64,000 nucleotides of DNA. Source: Azoarcus_F sp036734105. Lineage in GTDB: Bacteria > Pseudomonadota > Gammaproteobacteria > Burkholderiales > Rhodocyclaceae. The DNA lies in NCBI GenBank assembly GCA_036734105.1, contig DAIMZH010000014.1, positions 3,212 to 67,211 on the forward strand, read 5' to 3'. How positions within the stretch are numbered: the first letter of the stretch is position 1; each line of letters opens with the position of its first letter. Made by a program: the position numbers and the translations under genes. The notes below the pieces were generated by a model. That model searched no databases, was not told where the DNA came from, and worked only from the letters and a program-made list of their open reading frames with translations. Positions 18,309-26,511 of this stretch are shown in pieces.

Positions 18309-19073
18309 TCAGTTTTGTGTTCCAAGAAAATGCCGCGCATAGCGCGAGTCAACACGGTTCATTGCCAACAACACCGGAAGATCGGCGGTGTTGAAGTCTG
18401 GATCCCAGGCGGGAGCACCACAAATCCATGCGCCAGCGCGGAGGTAGCCCTTGATCAGCGGCGGGGTGTCGACATGGACATCGTGCCTGAGGTCGTCGAG
18501 TGGCAGCGCGGTACGTGGAAACACTCGATATTCAGGTGGTGATTCATGGTCTTCACGCAAGCGATTATACAAGCCTGCTGCGGCGTGACCGCCATCCTGC
18601 ATCGAAATCGATGCACAGCCGATCAGGTAATCGTAGCCATGTTCCTGCATGTAGCGCGCCAAGCCGGCCCACAGCAAGGTGATCGCGCCGCTGCTGCGGT
18701 ATTCGGCTGCGACGCAGGAGCGTCCTATTTCTACCATGCGCGAGCGCAGATGCTGCAAACGGGTGAGGTCAAACTCGTTTTCGGTGTAATAGCCACCGAT
18801 GCGCCGTGCTGCGCTGGGGGCGAGTATGCGGTAGGTTCCGACTATCTCGCCAGCGCGTTCATCCCGCACAATGAGGTGTTCGCAATAGGGGTCGTAGATG
18901 TCGCGGTCTACACCAGGGGTGCGCGTGTTGAGCCGAGCGCCCATTTCTTCGGCAAAGACCCGATAGCGTAGCTTCTGTGCTGCCAGGATCTCGCTCTCGC
19001 AGGAGGCCAGTGTGGCGCGCAAGCGTGGGCGATATTCGGTGCGTTGGTGCGTCAGAACGGCTTGCTGGCTCAT
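18309..19073 (-). CDS. olsB: L-ornithine N-alpha-acyltransferase-like protein (OlsB type, GNAT fold)
   Basis: 254 aa. The hallmarks of the OlsB/autoinducer-synthase-like acyltransferases are KLRYRVFAEEMGA near residue 34, DPYCEHLIV, VGTYRIL, and VEIGRSCVAAEYR near residue 112, then LIGCASI. OlsB loads a 3-hydroxyacyl chain from ACP onto ornithine to make lyso-ornithine lipid. The PlsC-type gene follows on the same strand, giving the usual olsBA pair for this phosphorus-free membrane lipid. The gene symbol rests on motif and context, not on a search. Confidence 0.8.
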   Translation of the reverse strand: MSQQAVLTHQRTEYRPRLRATLASCESEILAAQKLRYRVFAEEMGARLNTRTPGVDRDIYDPYCEHLIVRDERAGEIVGTYRILAPSAARRIGGYYTENEFDLTRLQHLRSRMVEIGRSCVAAEYRSSGAITLLWAGLARYMQEHGYDYLIGCASISMQDGGHAAAGLYNRLREDHESPPEYRVFPRTALPLDDLRHDVHVDTPPLIKGYLRAGAWICGAPAWDPDFNTADLPVLLAMNRVDSRYARHFLGTQN

Positions 19074-19205
19074 CGAGAACTCCCTCTGTCTATCAGTTGG
19101 AGCCGATTGTCAGTGGTGCCTGTTTCAGGGCAGTTAAGCTTTCGTGATGGCGCGATTAAGCCGGTGGCGCGATAATGTGTTTTTTTACCTTTGCAGGACG
19201 TCCTC

Positions 19206-20141
19206 ATGAGTATTCTTGTTTGCGGCTCCATGGCTTACGACACGATCATGGTGTTTAAGGATCGTTTCAAGAACCACATTCTGCCCGAGCAGATCCACAT
19301 TCTGAATGTGGCCTTCATGGTGCCTGACATGAGGCGCGAGTTTGGTGGCTGTGCGGGCAATATTGCCTACAACCTGAAGCTGCTCGGCGCTGACCCTTTG
19401 ATCATGGCCACTGTGGGCGACGACGCCGAGCCGTATTTTCGTCGGCTCGAAGGTCTTGGCTTGAGCCGCAAGCATATCCGTCAGGTGGAGGGGACCTTCA
19501 CCGCGCAGGCTTTCATCACTACCGATCTCGATGATAACCAGATTACCGCTTTTCACCCTGGCGCCATGATGTCATCGCACGACAATCATGTGGCTGATGC
19601 GGGTCAGGCGAGGTTGGGTATCGTATCTCCCGACGGGCGCGATGGCATGCTGCAGCATTGTCAGGAGTTTGCTGCACAGGGCATACCGTTTGTGTTCGAT
19701 CCTGGGCAGGGCATGCCGATGTTCAACGGGGATGAATTGCTGGAGTGCTTGCGTCTTGCCAGCTACTGCACGGTGAATGACTACGAGGCCAGCATGCTGA
19801 TGGAGAAGACCGGTCGCTCGCTGAGTCAGCTTGCCGACGGCCTTGAGGCGTTGGTGGTGACACGTGGTGGCGAGGGTTCGATAATTTATGCTGGTGGTTC
19901 CGAACTCGTCATTCCGTGTGTGGCACCGGAGTGCCTTTCGGACCCGACTGGTTGCGGCGACGCCTATCGCGGCGGTTTGCTGTATGCGATTGCAAATTCT
20001 TACGACTGGGTCCGGGCCGGTCGGTTAGCCTCCGTGATGGGTTCGATCAAGATCGCGAGCCGCGGCGGGCAAAACCATACGCCTTCGCGCGATCAGATCG
20101 CCGAAGTTTATCAACGCGCATTTGATGAGGCTTTGTGGTGA
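19206..20141 (+). CDS. PfkB-family carbohydrate/nucleoside kinase
   Basis: 311 aa from ATG 19206 with AGGA upstream. A ribokinase fold: an N-terminal substrate site (ILVCGSMAYDTIM), the GGCAGNIAYNL motif near residue 50, and the C-terminal PfkB signature DPTGCGDAYRGGLLYA, in which the Asp is the catalytic base. The pattern resembles bacterial adenosine-kinase-like members. The sugar or nucleoside substrate cannot be set from sequence alone. Its stop overlaps the start of the lipoprotein gene downstream. Confidence 0.92.
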   Translation: MSILVCGSMAYDTIMVFKDRFKNHILPEQIHILNVAFMVPDMRREFGGCAGNIAYNLKLLGADPLIMATVGDDAEPYFRRLEGLGLSRKHIRQVEGTFTAQAFITTDLDDNQITAFHPGAMMSSHDNHVADAGQARLGIVSPDGRDGMLQHCQEFAAQGIPFVFDPGQGMPMFNGDELLECLRLASYCTVNDYEASMLMEKTGRSLSQLADGLEALVVTRGGEGSIIYAGGSELVIPCVAPECLSDPTGCGDAYRGGLLYAIANSYDWVRAGRLASVMGSIKIASRGGQNHTPSRDQIAEVYQRAFDEALW

Positions 20142-20608
20142 AACTAAACGTGTTTCGAAATGCTGGGCTGGTTGTGGTGGCTGTCGCTGCGCTGGCCCTC
20201 ACGGGTTGTGCCTCTGGCCTGGGGGCGAGCAGCTATGAGCGTGCCGAGGCCCGACGGGCCATGACGGTGCAGTATGGCACGGTTGAATCCGTGCGCGGTG
20301 TGCGGCTTGAAGGCACCAAGTCGCCGGTTGGCACGGTGGCTGGCGCCGCAGTGGGGGGTATTGTTGGCAGTGGCATTGGTGGGGGGCGTGGACAAGGCAT
20401 TGCCACCGTGCTTGGCGCTGTGTTGGGTGGAGTGGCTGGGTCTGCAGTAGAGGAAGGCGTAACCCGGCAAGCTGGCGTGGAGGTGACGGTGCGGCTATCG
20501 AACGGGCAATTGCTCGCCGTTGTGCAGGCCGATGAAGGCGAGCAGTTTCGGCCGGGTGAAGCTGTTCGTGTGTTGCGTGACGGTGCCACCACGCGGGTGA
20601 CACGATAA
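20138..20608 (+). CDS. SlyB/Pcp-like glycine-zipper outer membrane lipoprotein
   Basis: About 156 aa from GTG 20138, whose GTGA overlaps the stop of the kinase gene. The signal peptide ends in a lipobox LTGC. The middle has a glycine zipper (VAGAAVGGIVGSGIGGGRG, then VLGAVLGGVAGSAVEEG), which suggests a membrane-embedded hairpin. The C-terminal ~50 residues form a small beta domain (VEVTVRLSNGQLLAVVQ). SlyB-type proteins guard the outer membrane under envelope stress. A GTG at 20135 is an alternative start. Confidence 0.9.
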   Translation: MKLNVFRNAGLVVVAVAALALTGCASGLGASSYERAEARRAMTVQYGTVESVRGVRLEGTKSPVGTVAGAAVGGIVGSGIGGGRGQGIATVLGAVLGGVAGSAVEEGVTRQAGVEVTVRLSNGQLLAVVQADEGEQFRPGEAVRVLRDGATTRVTR

Positions 20609-20741
20609 ATTTATGAATGGACAGTGTCGGGCAGACTTTAGCCTGATCTGCAGCATCACGCAGGCAAGCTTTTATTGTTCGAGATGTCTGCTTGTTTGTG
20701 ATCGGGCTTGGTCGCCGGGATAGGATGCGCGTTTCCGGGCT

Positions 20742-21842
20742 TTAAGGGTAAAACGCGTAAAGGCGATAACCTGCCGCTTCTCGCGCATCCGGTGCTGAAA
20801 ACGGCAGGCGTAGCGAAAATGTGCTGTCTGCGCCAAAACTAGTGCTGAGGTCGGTGTCACCGACCCACTCTGCGGGTGTCAGCACGCGTCGGACGACCGG
20901 GGTTCCACGGCTGTCGGTCAAGGTCAGCTCAAGGTGGGGGTGGGTCTGCGCGTGTCGTGCATCATTGCGAATTTGCGCGTGCAGCACATAGCGACCAGGG
21001 CGGTTGGGTTCAGACTCCAGATCAGACGTGGTAATCCGGATCGCCGAGATGTCAGCCGGTAGAGGCATTTCACAGCCAAGATGTTCGCAAGCCAAAAGAA
21101 ACCATGAACGGGACTCAGGCCACTGGTTGGCGATGTCTTGCCGGAAGAGGTAGGTCGACTGCACTATCAATGCACCCAGCGCCAGCCCTACCAATACAGA
21201 CCATAACCAGGTGCTGCCTTGCTTGGGTGAGTTGTTGTAGTAGTTGAAGCGATCGTCATCATCGTCATCATCGTCTTGTGCAAGCAGCGGGCGCGCCAGT
21301 TCGCTGCTCTTGTGAGCTGGATGCAGTCCGGGTTCGCGACGGCCGTAGCCTTGTTCCCTGTCATCTTCGTCATCTATTGTGAGTGGCGAACGCGGGGTGC
21401 TACTTGCGTGCAGGGTTTCCGGCTCAAAGGCGTCATGTCGGGAAGTCGCGGGCTGAGCTTTTGTGTCGTCTTCTTGTGGCGGTAATTGATCGAGTTGAAA
21501 GCGTGTTGAGTCAGACAGGCGTGGTTCGACTGACTCCGGAATCACGAAGTCGAGGTCGTCATGGATGCGCTCTGCATTATCGGATTGGCTGATCAGGGGT
21601 TCGTCAGGACGTGCCGGTGGCCAGGGAGTCGTGTTTGCGCTGAGTGTTGAATCTTCAGCGGTTGCAAGGTCAGCAGCACTGCCATGCGTCCGGGGTGTTT
21701 GCTCAGCCCCCGTCAGCATGTTTTTGTTGGCGTTGAAGGCGTGGTGACAGCGTCCGCACCGCACCCTGCCGCCGTGCGCGCCGAGTTGCTGCGGGCTGGC
21801 CCGGAAAACGGTCTGGCAGGCGGGGCAACGGACAGTAAACAT
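20742..21842 (-). CDS. zinc-ribbon DUF3426 membrane protein with an acidic tract
   Basis: 366 aa. The N-terminus has a MJ0042-type zinc ribbon: CPACQTVF and CGRCHHAF, two CxxC pairs. A long disordered acidic/Pro-rich middle includes eight Asp in a row near residue 195. One membrane helix follows (LWSVLVGLALGALIVQSTYL, near 218), then a C-terminal DUF3426 domain (~250-366). The family is conserved beside prmA in betaproteobacteria, but its function is not established. The zinc ribbon would be cytoplasmic and the DUF3426 domain periplasmic. It ends a likely accB-accC-prmA transcript. Confidence 0.9.
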   Translation of the reverse strand: MFTVRCPACQTVFRASPQQLGAHGGRVRCGRCHHAFNANKNMLTGAEQTPRTHGSAADLATAEDSTLSANTTPWPPARPDEPLISQSDNAERIHDDLDFVIPESVEPRLSDSTRFQLDQLPPQEDDTKAQPATSRHDAFEPETLHASSTPRSPLTIDDEDDREQGYGRREPGLHPAHKSSELARPLLAQDDDDDDDDRFNYYNNSPKQGSTWLWSVLVGLALGALIVQSTYLFRQDIANQWPESRSWFLLACEHLGCEMPLPADISAIRITTSDLESEPNRPGRYVLHAQIRNDARHAQTHPHLELTLTDSRGTPVVRRVLTPAEWVGDTDLSTSFGADSTFSLRLPFSAPDAREAAGYRLYAFYP

Positions 21843-21848
21843 GAGGGC

Positions 21849-22739
21849 TCAGAGCCTGAGCGTACCTTCCAGGCGCACCCATCCGTCAAGCTTCTTGCCA
21901 ACGTGAAGTGTGATATGGGGAGCGTAAGCGTCAATCACCTTTTCGGCCTGCGCTTCCAGGACGCCGGACAGCGCAAGTTGTCCGCCTGGTGCAATGTTTG
22001 CGCTTAGTGCGGGCGCCAGAACGCACAAGGGATTGGTCAGGATGTTTGCGACGACGATGTCGAAACGCCGTGCCAGAGGTGCGCGAGATGACTGTAAGTC
22101 CATCGCCACCATGTTGCGTTCGATGTTGTAAGCAGCGGATTCGAGTGCTTTCTCGTCGATATCCACGCCGAGCACCGGTGTCGCACCGAGGCGGCCGGCA
22201 GCGATGCCGAGAATCCCCGAACCACAACCGTAGTCAAGCACGCTCTGACCTGCTTGCACTGTGTCACACAGCCATTCCAGGCACAGTCGGGTGGTGGGGT
22301 GTGAGCCAGTGCCAAAGGCCATGCCGGGGTCGAGTTCGATATTGATCGCGTCGGCATTGGGTGCGTCATGCCAGGATGGCACGATCCACATGCGGTCATT
22401 GATGCGGATGGGGTCAAACTGACTTTGGGTCAATTGAACCCAGTTTTGCTCTTGCACCGGTTCGGAAGTGTACAGCGGCACTGCCGACAGCCCAGCCTGA
22501 TTGGCTGCTTTGGCAAGCTGGCAAGCCAGGTCGGCAGCGCTGTCGAAGAGCGCAATCACCCGGCTGTGATCCCACAGACCCGCAGGGTCGTGACCAGGTT
22601 CGCCAAATTGGGGTTTCTCGGCATCGGTGCCTGCGTCGGCGTCTTCAATGGATACCGACAGCGCGCCACAGTCCATCAAGGCGTCCGACAGGCGCTCTGC
22701 GCTGTCGGCGTCACTGAGCAAGGTCACGGATATCCACAT
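21849..22739 (-). CDS. prmA: ribosomal protein L11 methyltransferase
   Basis: 296 aa, full length. It methylates lysines and the N-terminus of L11. The N-terminal substrate domain begins with WISVTLLSDADSAERLSDAL. The Rossmann domain has VLDYGCGSGILGIAA near residue 165 and the NPPY-like VANILTNPLCVLAP. It lies 14 bp after accC and 6 bp before the DUF3426 gene, so the three are probably co-transcribed. The order accB-accC-prmA is common in beta- and gammaproteobacteria. Confidence 0.97.
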   Translation of the reverse strand: MWISVTLLSDADSAERLSDALMDCGALSVSIEDADAGTDAEKPQFGEPGHDPAGLWDHSRVIALFDSAADLACQLAKAANQAGLSAVPLYTSEPVQEQNWVQLTQSQFDPIRINDRMWIVPSWHDAPNADAINIELDPGMAFGTGSHPTTRLCLEWLCDTVQAGQSVLDYGCGSGILGIAAGRLGATPVLGVDIDEKALESAAYNIERNMVAMDLQSSRAPLARRFDIVVANILTNPLCVLAPALSANIAPGGQLALSGVLEAQAEKVIDAYAPHITLHVGKKLDGWVRLEGTLRL

Positions 22740-22753
22740 GCAAGCGTGCTCCG

Positions 22754-24106
22754 TCAGGTCAGGTTGCGTTCAGCGAGGCGCTGTTCGAGGTAATGAATGC
22801 TGAAGCCACCAGCGTTGAAGACGCCGTCCAGCATGAGTTCCTGGTGTAGCGGAGCGTTGGTCTTGATGCCTTCAACGACCATTTCCGAAAGCGCAACACG
22901 CATCCGCCGGATAGCCTGATCGCGGGTGTCGCCATAGGTGATCAGTTTGCCAATCATCGAGTCATAGTAAGGTGGTACGGTGTAGCCACCATAAACATGC
23001 GAATCCACCCGCACACCAGGACCACCGGGCACATGCCAGTTCGTGATGCGACCCGGAGAGGGTGTGAACTTGAACGGGTCTTCTGCGTTGATGCGGCATT
23101 CCACCGCATGTCCGCGAAATTTGACGTCGTTCTGGGTAAACCACAGCGGTTCGCCTGCAGCGATACGAATCTGGGCTTGTACGATGTCTACGCCAGTGAT
23201 GAGCTCGGTAACCGGGTGTTCGACCTGCACGCGCGTGTTCATCTCGATGAAGTAGAACTCACCGTTTTCATAAAGAAACTCGAAGGTGCCGGCACCACGA
23301 TAGCCAATGCGTTGGCACGCCTCAGCGCACCGCATGCCGACGGCGTGAATGATGTCGCGTGGAATGCCCGGTGCTGGCGCCTCCTCGATCACCTTTTGAT
23401 GACGTCGCTGCATGGAGCAATCACGCTCACCGAGGTGCACCGCGTTGCCGTGCTCGTCCGCCAGCACCTGTATCTCGACGTGGCGCGGGTTTTCGAGATA
23501 CTTTTCCATGTACAGCACTGGATTGCCAAACGCTGCCTGTGCCTCCGAGCGGGTGGTGGCCACTGCATTGCTCAGGGCCGCTTCGGTATGTACGACACGC
23601 ATGCCACGACCGCCACCGCCGCCAGCCGCCTTGACGATGATCGGGTAGCCGACATCGCGAGCCATGCGGTAGACCTCTTTCGGGTCGTCAGGCAGAGCAC
23701 CCGCTGAGCCGGGCACGCAGGGTACTCCAGCAGCCTTCATCGCATTTTTGGCGCTGACCTTGTCGCCCATCAGGCGAATGGTCTCGGCGCGAGGGCCAAT
23801 GAAGGCAAAACCAGACTGCTCAACCCGTTCGGCAAAGTCGGCGCTTTCGGACAGAAAGCCATAACCCGGGTGGATGGCTTCGGCGTCGGTCACCTCGGCA
23901 GCGGCTATCAGCGCTGGAATATTGAGGTAGCTTTGCGCCGACGAGGCCGGCCCGATACAGACCGACTCATCAGCCAGTTTGACGTACTTGGCCTCGGTGT
24001 CCGCAACGGAGTGAACTGCGACGGTGCGAATACCCATTTCGCGACAAGCGCGCAGTATGCGCAGCGCGATTTCGCCGCGGTTGGCAATCAGGATCTTTTC
24101 AAACAT
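22754..24106 (-). CDS. accC: acetyl-CoA carboxylase, biotin carboxylase subunit
   Basis: 450 aa, standard length. It carboxylates the biotin of AccB with ATP and bicarbonate, the first step of fatty-acid synthesis. Seen motifs are the start KILIANRGEIALRILRAC, the glycine-rich ATP lid AAGGGGGRGMRVV near residue 163, and the catalytic EMNTRVQVEHPVTE near residue 288. It follows accB on the same strand with a 113-bp gap that may hold a secondary signal. Confidence 0.98.
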   Translation of the reverse strand: MFEKILIANRGEIALRILRACREMGIRTVAVHSVADTEAKYVKLADESVCIGPASSAQSYLNIPALIAAAEVTDAEAIHPGYGFLSESADFAERVEQSGFAFIGPRAETIRLMGDKVSAKNAMKAAGVPCVPGSAGALPDDPKEVYRMARDVGYPIIVKAAGGGGGRGMRVVHTEAALSNAVATTRSEAQAAFGNPVLYMEKYLENPRHVEIQVLADEHGNAVHLGERDCSMQRRHQKVIEEAPAPGIPRDIIHAVGMRCAEACQRIGYRGAGTFEFLYENGEFYFIEMNTRVQVEHPVTELITGVDIVQAQIRIAAGEPLWFTQNDVKFRGHAVECRINAEDPFKFTPSPGRITNWHVPGGPGVRVDSHVYGGYTVPPYYDSMIGKLITYGDTRDQAIRRMRVALSEMVVEGIKTNAPLHQELMLDGVFNAGGFSIHYLEQRLAERNLT

Positions 24107-24219
24107 GCTTGGCTTCCAGGCAGGTCAGTGATGCCCGAGGTGTTTTATCGGGTGGGGTAAGGGTTGGGGCAAGGCACGGTATGTTGCAGCATTGTTTGGC
24201 AAATGCGGCCCTTGGTCGT

Positions 24220-24678
24220 TCATCCAATGATGAACAGTGGTTGCCCATATTCGACCGGCTGTCCGTTTTCTACCAGTATCGCCTTGATTTCACCGGCGGC
24301 GTCAGCCTCGATTTCGTTCATGAGCTTCATGGCCTCTATGATGCAAAGTCTATCTCCGGCCTCGACCTTCTGGCCTACTTCGCTCAGCGGGTCAGCGCCT
24401 GGCGAGGCGGCACGATAGAAGGTACCTACCATCGGCGAATGCATCACATGGCCTTCCGGACGGTCGTCTTCGTCTTCGTCAATAGTGGTTTTTGGGGCTG
24501 CAGCCGCGACGGGCATGGCTGTGTGCATCGGTTGGGCGAACTGCATCGGCATGGTCGTGACGTTGTTTGCCGGATATTTGGCGATCCGAACCTTCTCTTC
24601 GCCTTCAGTGACTTCGAGTTCGGAAATACCGGACTCCTGGACGAGGTCGATGAGTTTTTTGAGCTTGCGCAAATCCAT
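24220..24678 (-). CDS. accB: acetyl-CoA carboxylase, biotin carboxyl carrier protein
   Basis: 152 aa from ATG 24678. It begins MDLRKLKKLIDLVQESG, the conserved BCCP start. A Pro/Ala- and acid-rich hinge follows (VAAAAPKTTIDEDEDD). The C-terminal biotinyl domain has EAMKLMNEI, whose Lys is biotinylated. The longer open frame upstream has no support. aroQ lies just upstream in the same direction, the common aroQ-accB-accC order. Confidence 0.98.
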   Translation of the reverse strand: MDLRKLKKLIDLVQESGISELEVTEGEEKVRIAKYPANNVTTMPMQFAQPMHTAMPVAAAAPKTTIDEDEDDRPEGHVMHSPMVGTFYRAASPGADPLSEVGQKVEAGDRLCIIEAMKLMNEIEADAAGEIKAILVENGQPVEYGQPLFIIG

Positions 24679-24733
24679 CTGAGTTCTCCGGGCTGGGCGC
24701 GACAGATGGCGCCCCGGGGTGGGGATGATTGAT

Positions 24734-25228
24734 TTATTGTGCTTCCCGCAGGCGGGAGAGCGCGAATTCGAGTGCGGCCATGTAGCCATGTGCGCCGAGT
24801 CCGCAGATTACGCCTAGCGCGCAATCGGAAAAGTACGAGTGATGCCGGAATGGCTCGCGTGCATGTACGTTGGACAGATGCACCTCGACAAAGGGAATGG
24901 CGACTGCCAGCAAGGCATCACGCATCGCAATGCTGGTGTGCGTGTAGGCCGCAGGGTTGATGATGATGAAGTCTATGCCTTCACTGGCGGCAGCCTGAAT
25001 GCGGTCGGTTAGCTGGCCTTCGTGGTTGCTCTGGAAGGATTCCAGTTGCACGCCGTCTGCAAGGGCACGGGATTCCATGGCCTCGTGAATGCTGGCGAGC
25101 GTAGTCCGACCGTAGACCCCTGGTTCGCGCGTTCCGAGAAGGTTGAGGTTCGGGCCGTGCAAAACCAGTATCCGGGCCTTGGGTTGAGGGCTCGTTTTGT
25201 TTGATTTGGTGTCTTTTGGCTGCTTCAT
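24734..25228 (-). CDS. aroQ: 3-dehydroquinate dehydratase, type II
   Basis: 164 aa. It forms 3-dehydroshikimate in the shikimate pathway. It carries the type II signature VLHGPNLNLLGTREPGVYG with the catalytic Tyr, NPAAYTHTSIAMRDAL, and VHLSNVHAREPFRHHS with the catalytic His. The first ~17 residues are polar, Lys-rich and extra compared with E. coli-like enzymes; a weak ribosome binding site leaves the exact start open. It heads the aroQ-accB-accC-prmA run. Confidence 0.96.
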   Translation of the reverse strand: MKQPKDTKSNKTSPQPKARILVLHGPNLNLLGTREPGVYGRTTLASIHEAMESRALADGVQLESFQSNHEGQLTDRIQAAASEGIDFIIINPAAYTHTSIAMRDALLAVAIPFVEVHLSNVHAREPFRHHSYFSDCALGVICGLGAHGYMAALEFALSRLREAQ

Positions 25229-25286
25229 GTCTGCAAGTTTGACGCAATTCGCTACATGTTGTCTAGTCTTTCAGATGCCTGTCGCG

Positions 25287-25835
25287 TCATTCGCCTAACA
25301 GCGCCTGAATTTTGCCTTCGAGTTGCGCTTCGTTCAAGGCGCCTAGCGTGATGTCTGCGACGCGACCGCTGCGGTCAACAATTACGGTAAAGGGCAGGGC
25401 GCGGGAGGTGTTGCCAAGCGCCACCGCCAATGACAGGGTCTGGCTGGACCCTATCATTAAAGGGTAGGCGACATCGACGCGTTCGGCAAAGTCGCGGACA
25501 TTGTCCTCGGTGTCGATGCTGATGCCAACAAACTGCACCGGTGCATCGGCATGGCGTCTGGACACTGCGGAGAACTCGGGTATTTCCTTGATGCAAGGTG
25601 GGCACCAGGTTGCCCAGAAGTTGACCACCAGCACTTTTCCTTGCCAGTCGGACAGTGTGCGCAGGGTGCCGTCCAGGTCGGGCAGTGACAAGGCCATCAA
25701 CGCGTCGCGTGCCTCGGCAGAAACCTCGACTGCCGCCGGAACCGGTTGCCGGACAGCATTGCTGGTGTAGTAGCCTGCGAGGGCGGCCAGTGCAGCAACG
25801 GCTGCAATCATCACATAGGACAAGCTAGACTTCAT
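25287..25835 (-). CDS. TlpA-family thiol:disulfide thioredoxin-like protein, membrane-anchored
   Basis: 182 aa from ATG 25835. An N-terminal membrane helix (YVMIAAVAALAALAGYYT) anchors a periplasmic thioredoxin fold with the redox motif WATWCPPCIKEIPEF near residue 80, and the cis-Pro loop ALPFTVIVDRSG. TlpA/ResA proteins reduce disulfides, often for cytochrome maturation or oxidative repair. It overlaps the upstream NT-fold gene by 11 bp, suggesting coupled expression. The partner protein is not known. Confidence 0.94.
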   Translation of the reverse strand: MKSSLSYVMIAAVAALAALAGYYTSNAVRQPVPAAVEVSAEARDALMALSLPDLDGTLRTLSDWQGKVLVVNFWATWCPPCIKEIPEFSAVSRRHADAPVQFVGISIDTEDNVRDFAERVDVAYPLMIGSSQTLSLAVALGNTSRALPFTVIVDRSGRVADITLGALNEAQLEGKIQALLGE

Positions 25836-26451
25836 CGGTGGGGCTCCTGTGTGTGGCCTGTTCGTCATGCTGGAGCAGCATGGCCTCGACAGCGGCCAGT
25901 CGCGCCCGCTCGCCAGCCTTGCGGCCAGAGCGCTCGGTGTGTCCTTCGTAGATCGACAGTCGCACCGGTACCTCATCCCAGTCGAATGACAGGATCACGT
26001 CCGGGGCGTGAGGCGCGGGTCGGCGGGGTTCGCGGTGCTCATAAGACAGGTTCTGGTTGAGAAAGAATATCTCAACCTCCTTGGCGCTCTCGGGAAACAG
26101 TTCGAGATCGAGTTCGGAGTAGCGACCGGCGGTGCCGTCGAGCGCTCCACCGACCAGATAGGGCCGAAAGCCTGCGAGCATCTGCATCAGCTCGATTGCA
26201 GCCAGGCGCATTTCGCGGATCCGCTCGGCGTGTTCGTCGTCCTGATAAAGTGCTTGCCAGGCGCGCAACTCAGCTTCGATTTCCGAGTTGTTGGGCAGAG
26301 CCTCCGCAGCGCTGATACCGAGTTGACGTGCGGCCTTGCGTTTGGCAAAACCAAAGTCCGAGACGCCGTCCTCAGCCATCATGCGGGCTGCGAGCGCCGC
26401 GACTTCGCGCCGTATGGTTCCGGCTCTCGCTGCTGTTGGTCGGGAGGTCAT
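25825..26451 (-). CDS. conserved hypothetical protein with a possible nucleotidyltransferase fold
   Basis: 208 aa from ATG 26451; an in-frame ATG at 26481 would add ten residues but lies near the mpl promoter. It is soluble. Residues ~35-75 hold a helical part, and a segment near 105-125 (PYLVGGALDGTAGRYSELDLELF) resembles the GG..GT...D.DL core of nucleotidyltransferases. No clear role is known. It overlaps the tlpA-like gene and is divergent from mpl, an arrangement I associate with betaproteobacteria. Confidence 0.85.
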   Translation of the reverse strand: MTSRPTAARAGTIRREVAALAARMMAEDGVSDFGFAKRKAARQLGISAAEALPNNSEIEAELRAWQALYQDDEHAERIREMRLAAIELMQMLAGFRPYLVGGALDGTAGRYSELDLELFPESAKEVEIFFLNQNLSYEHREPRRPAPHAPDVILSFDWDEVPVRLSIYEGHTERSGRKAGERARLAAVEAMLLQHDEQATHRSPTDEV

Positions 26452-26511
26452 AGGCCAATGCCGAGTTAGAATGTTCGCCATTTTACACGTCGCACATGAC
26501 GCGGAGGTTTG

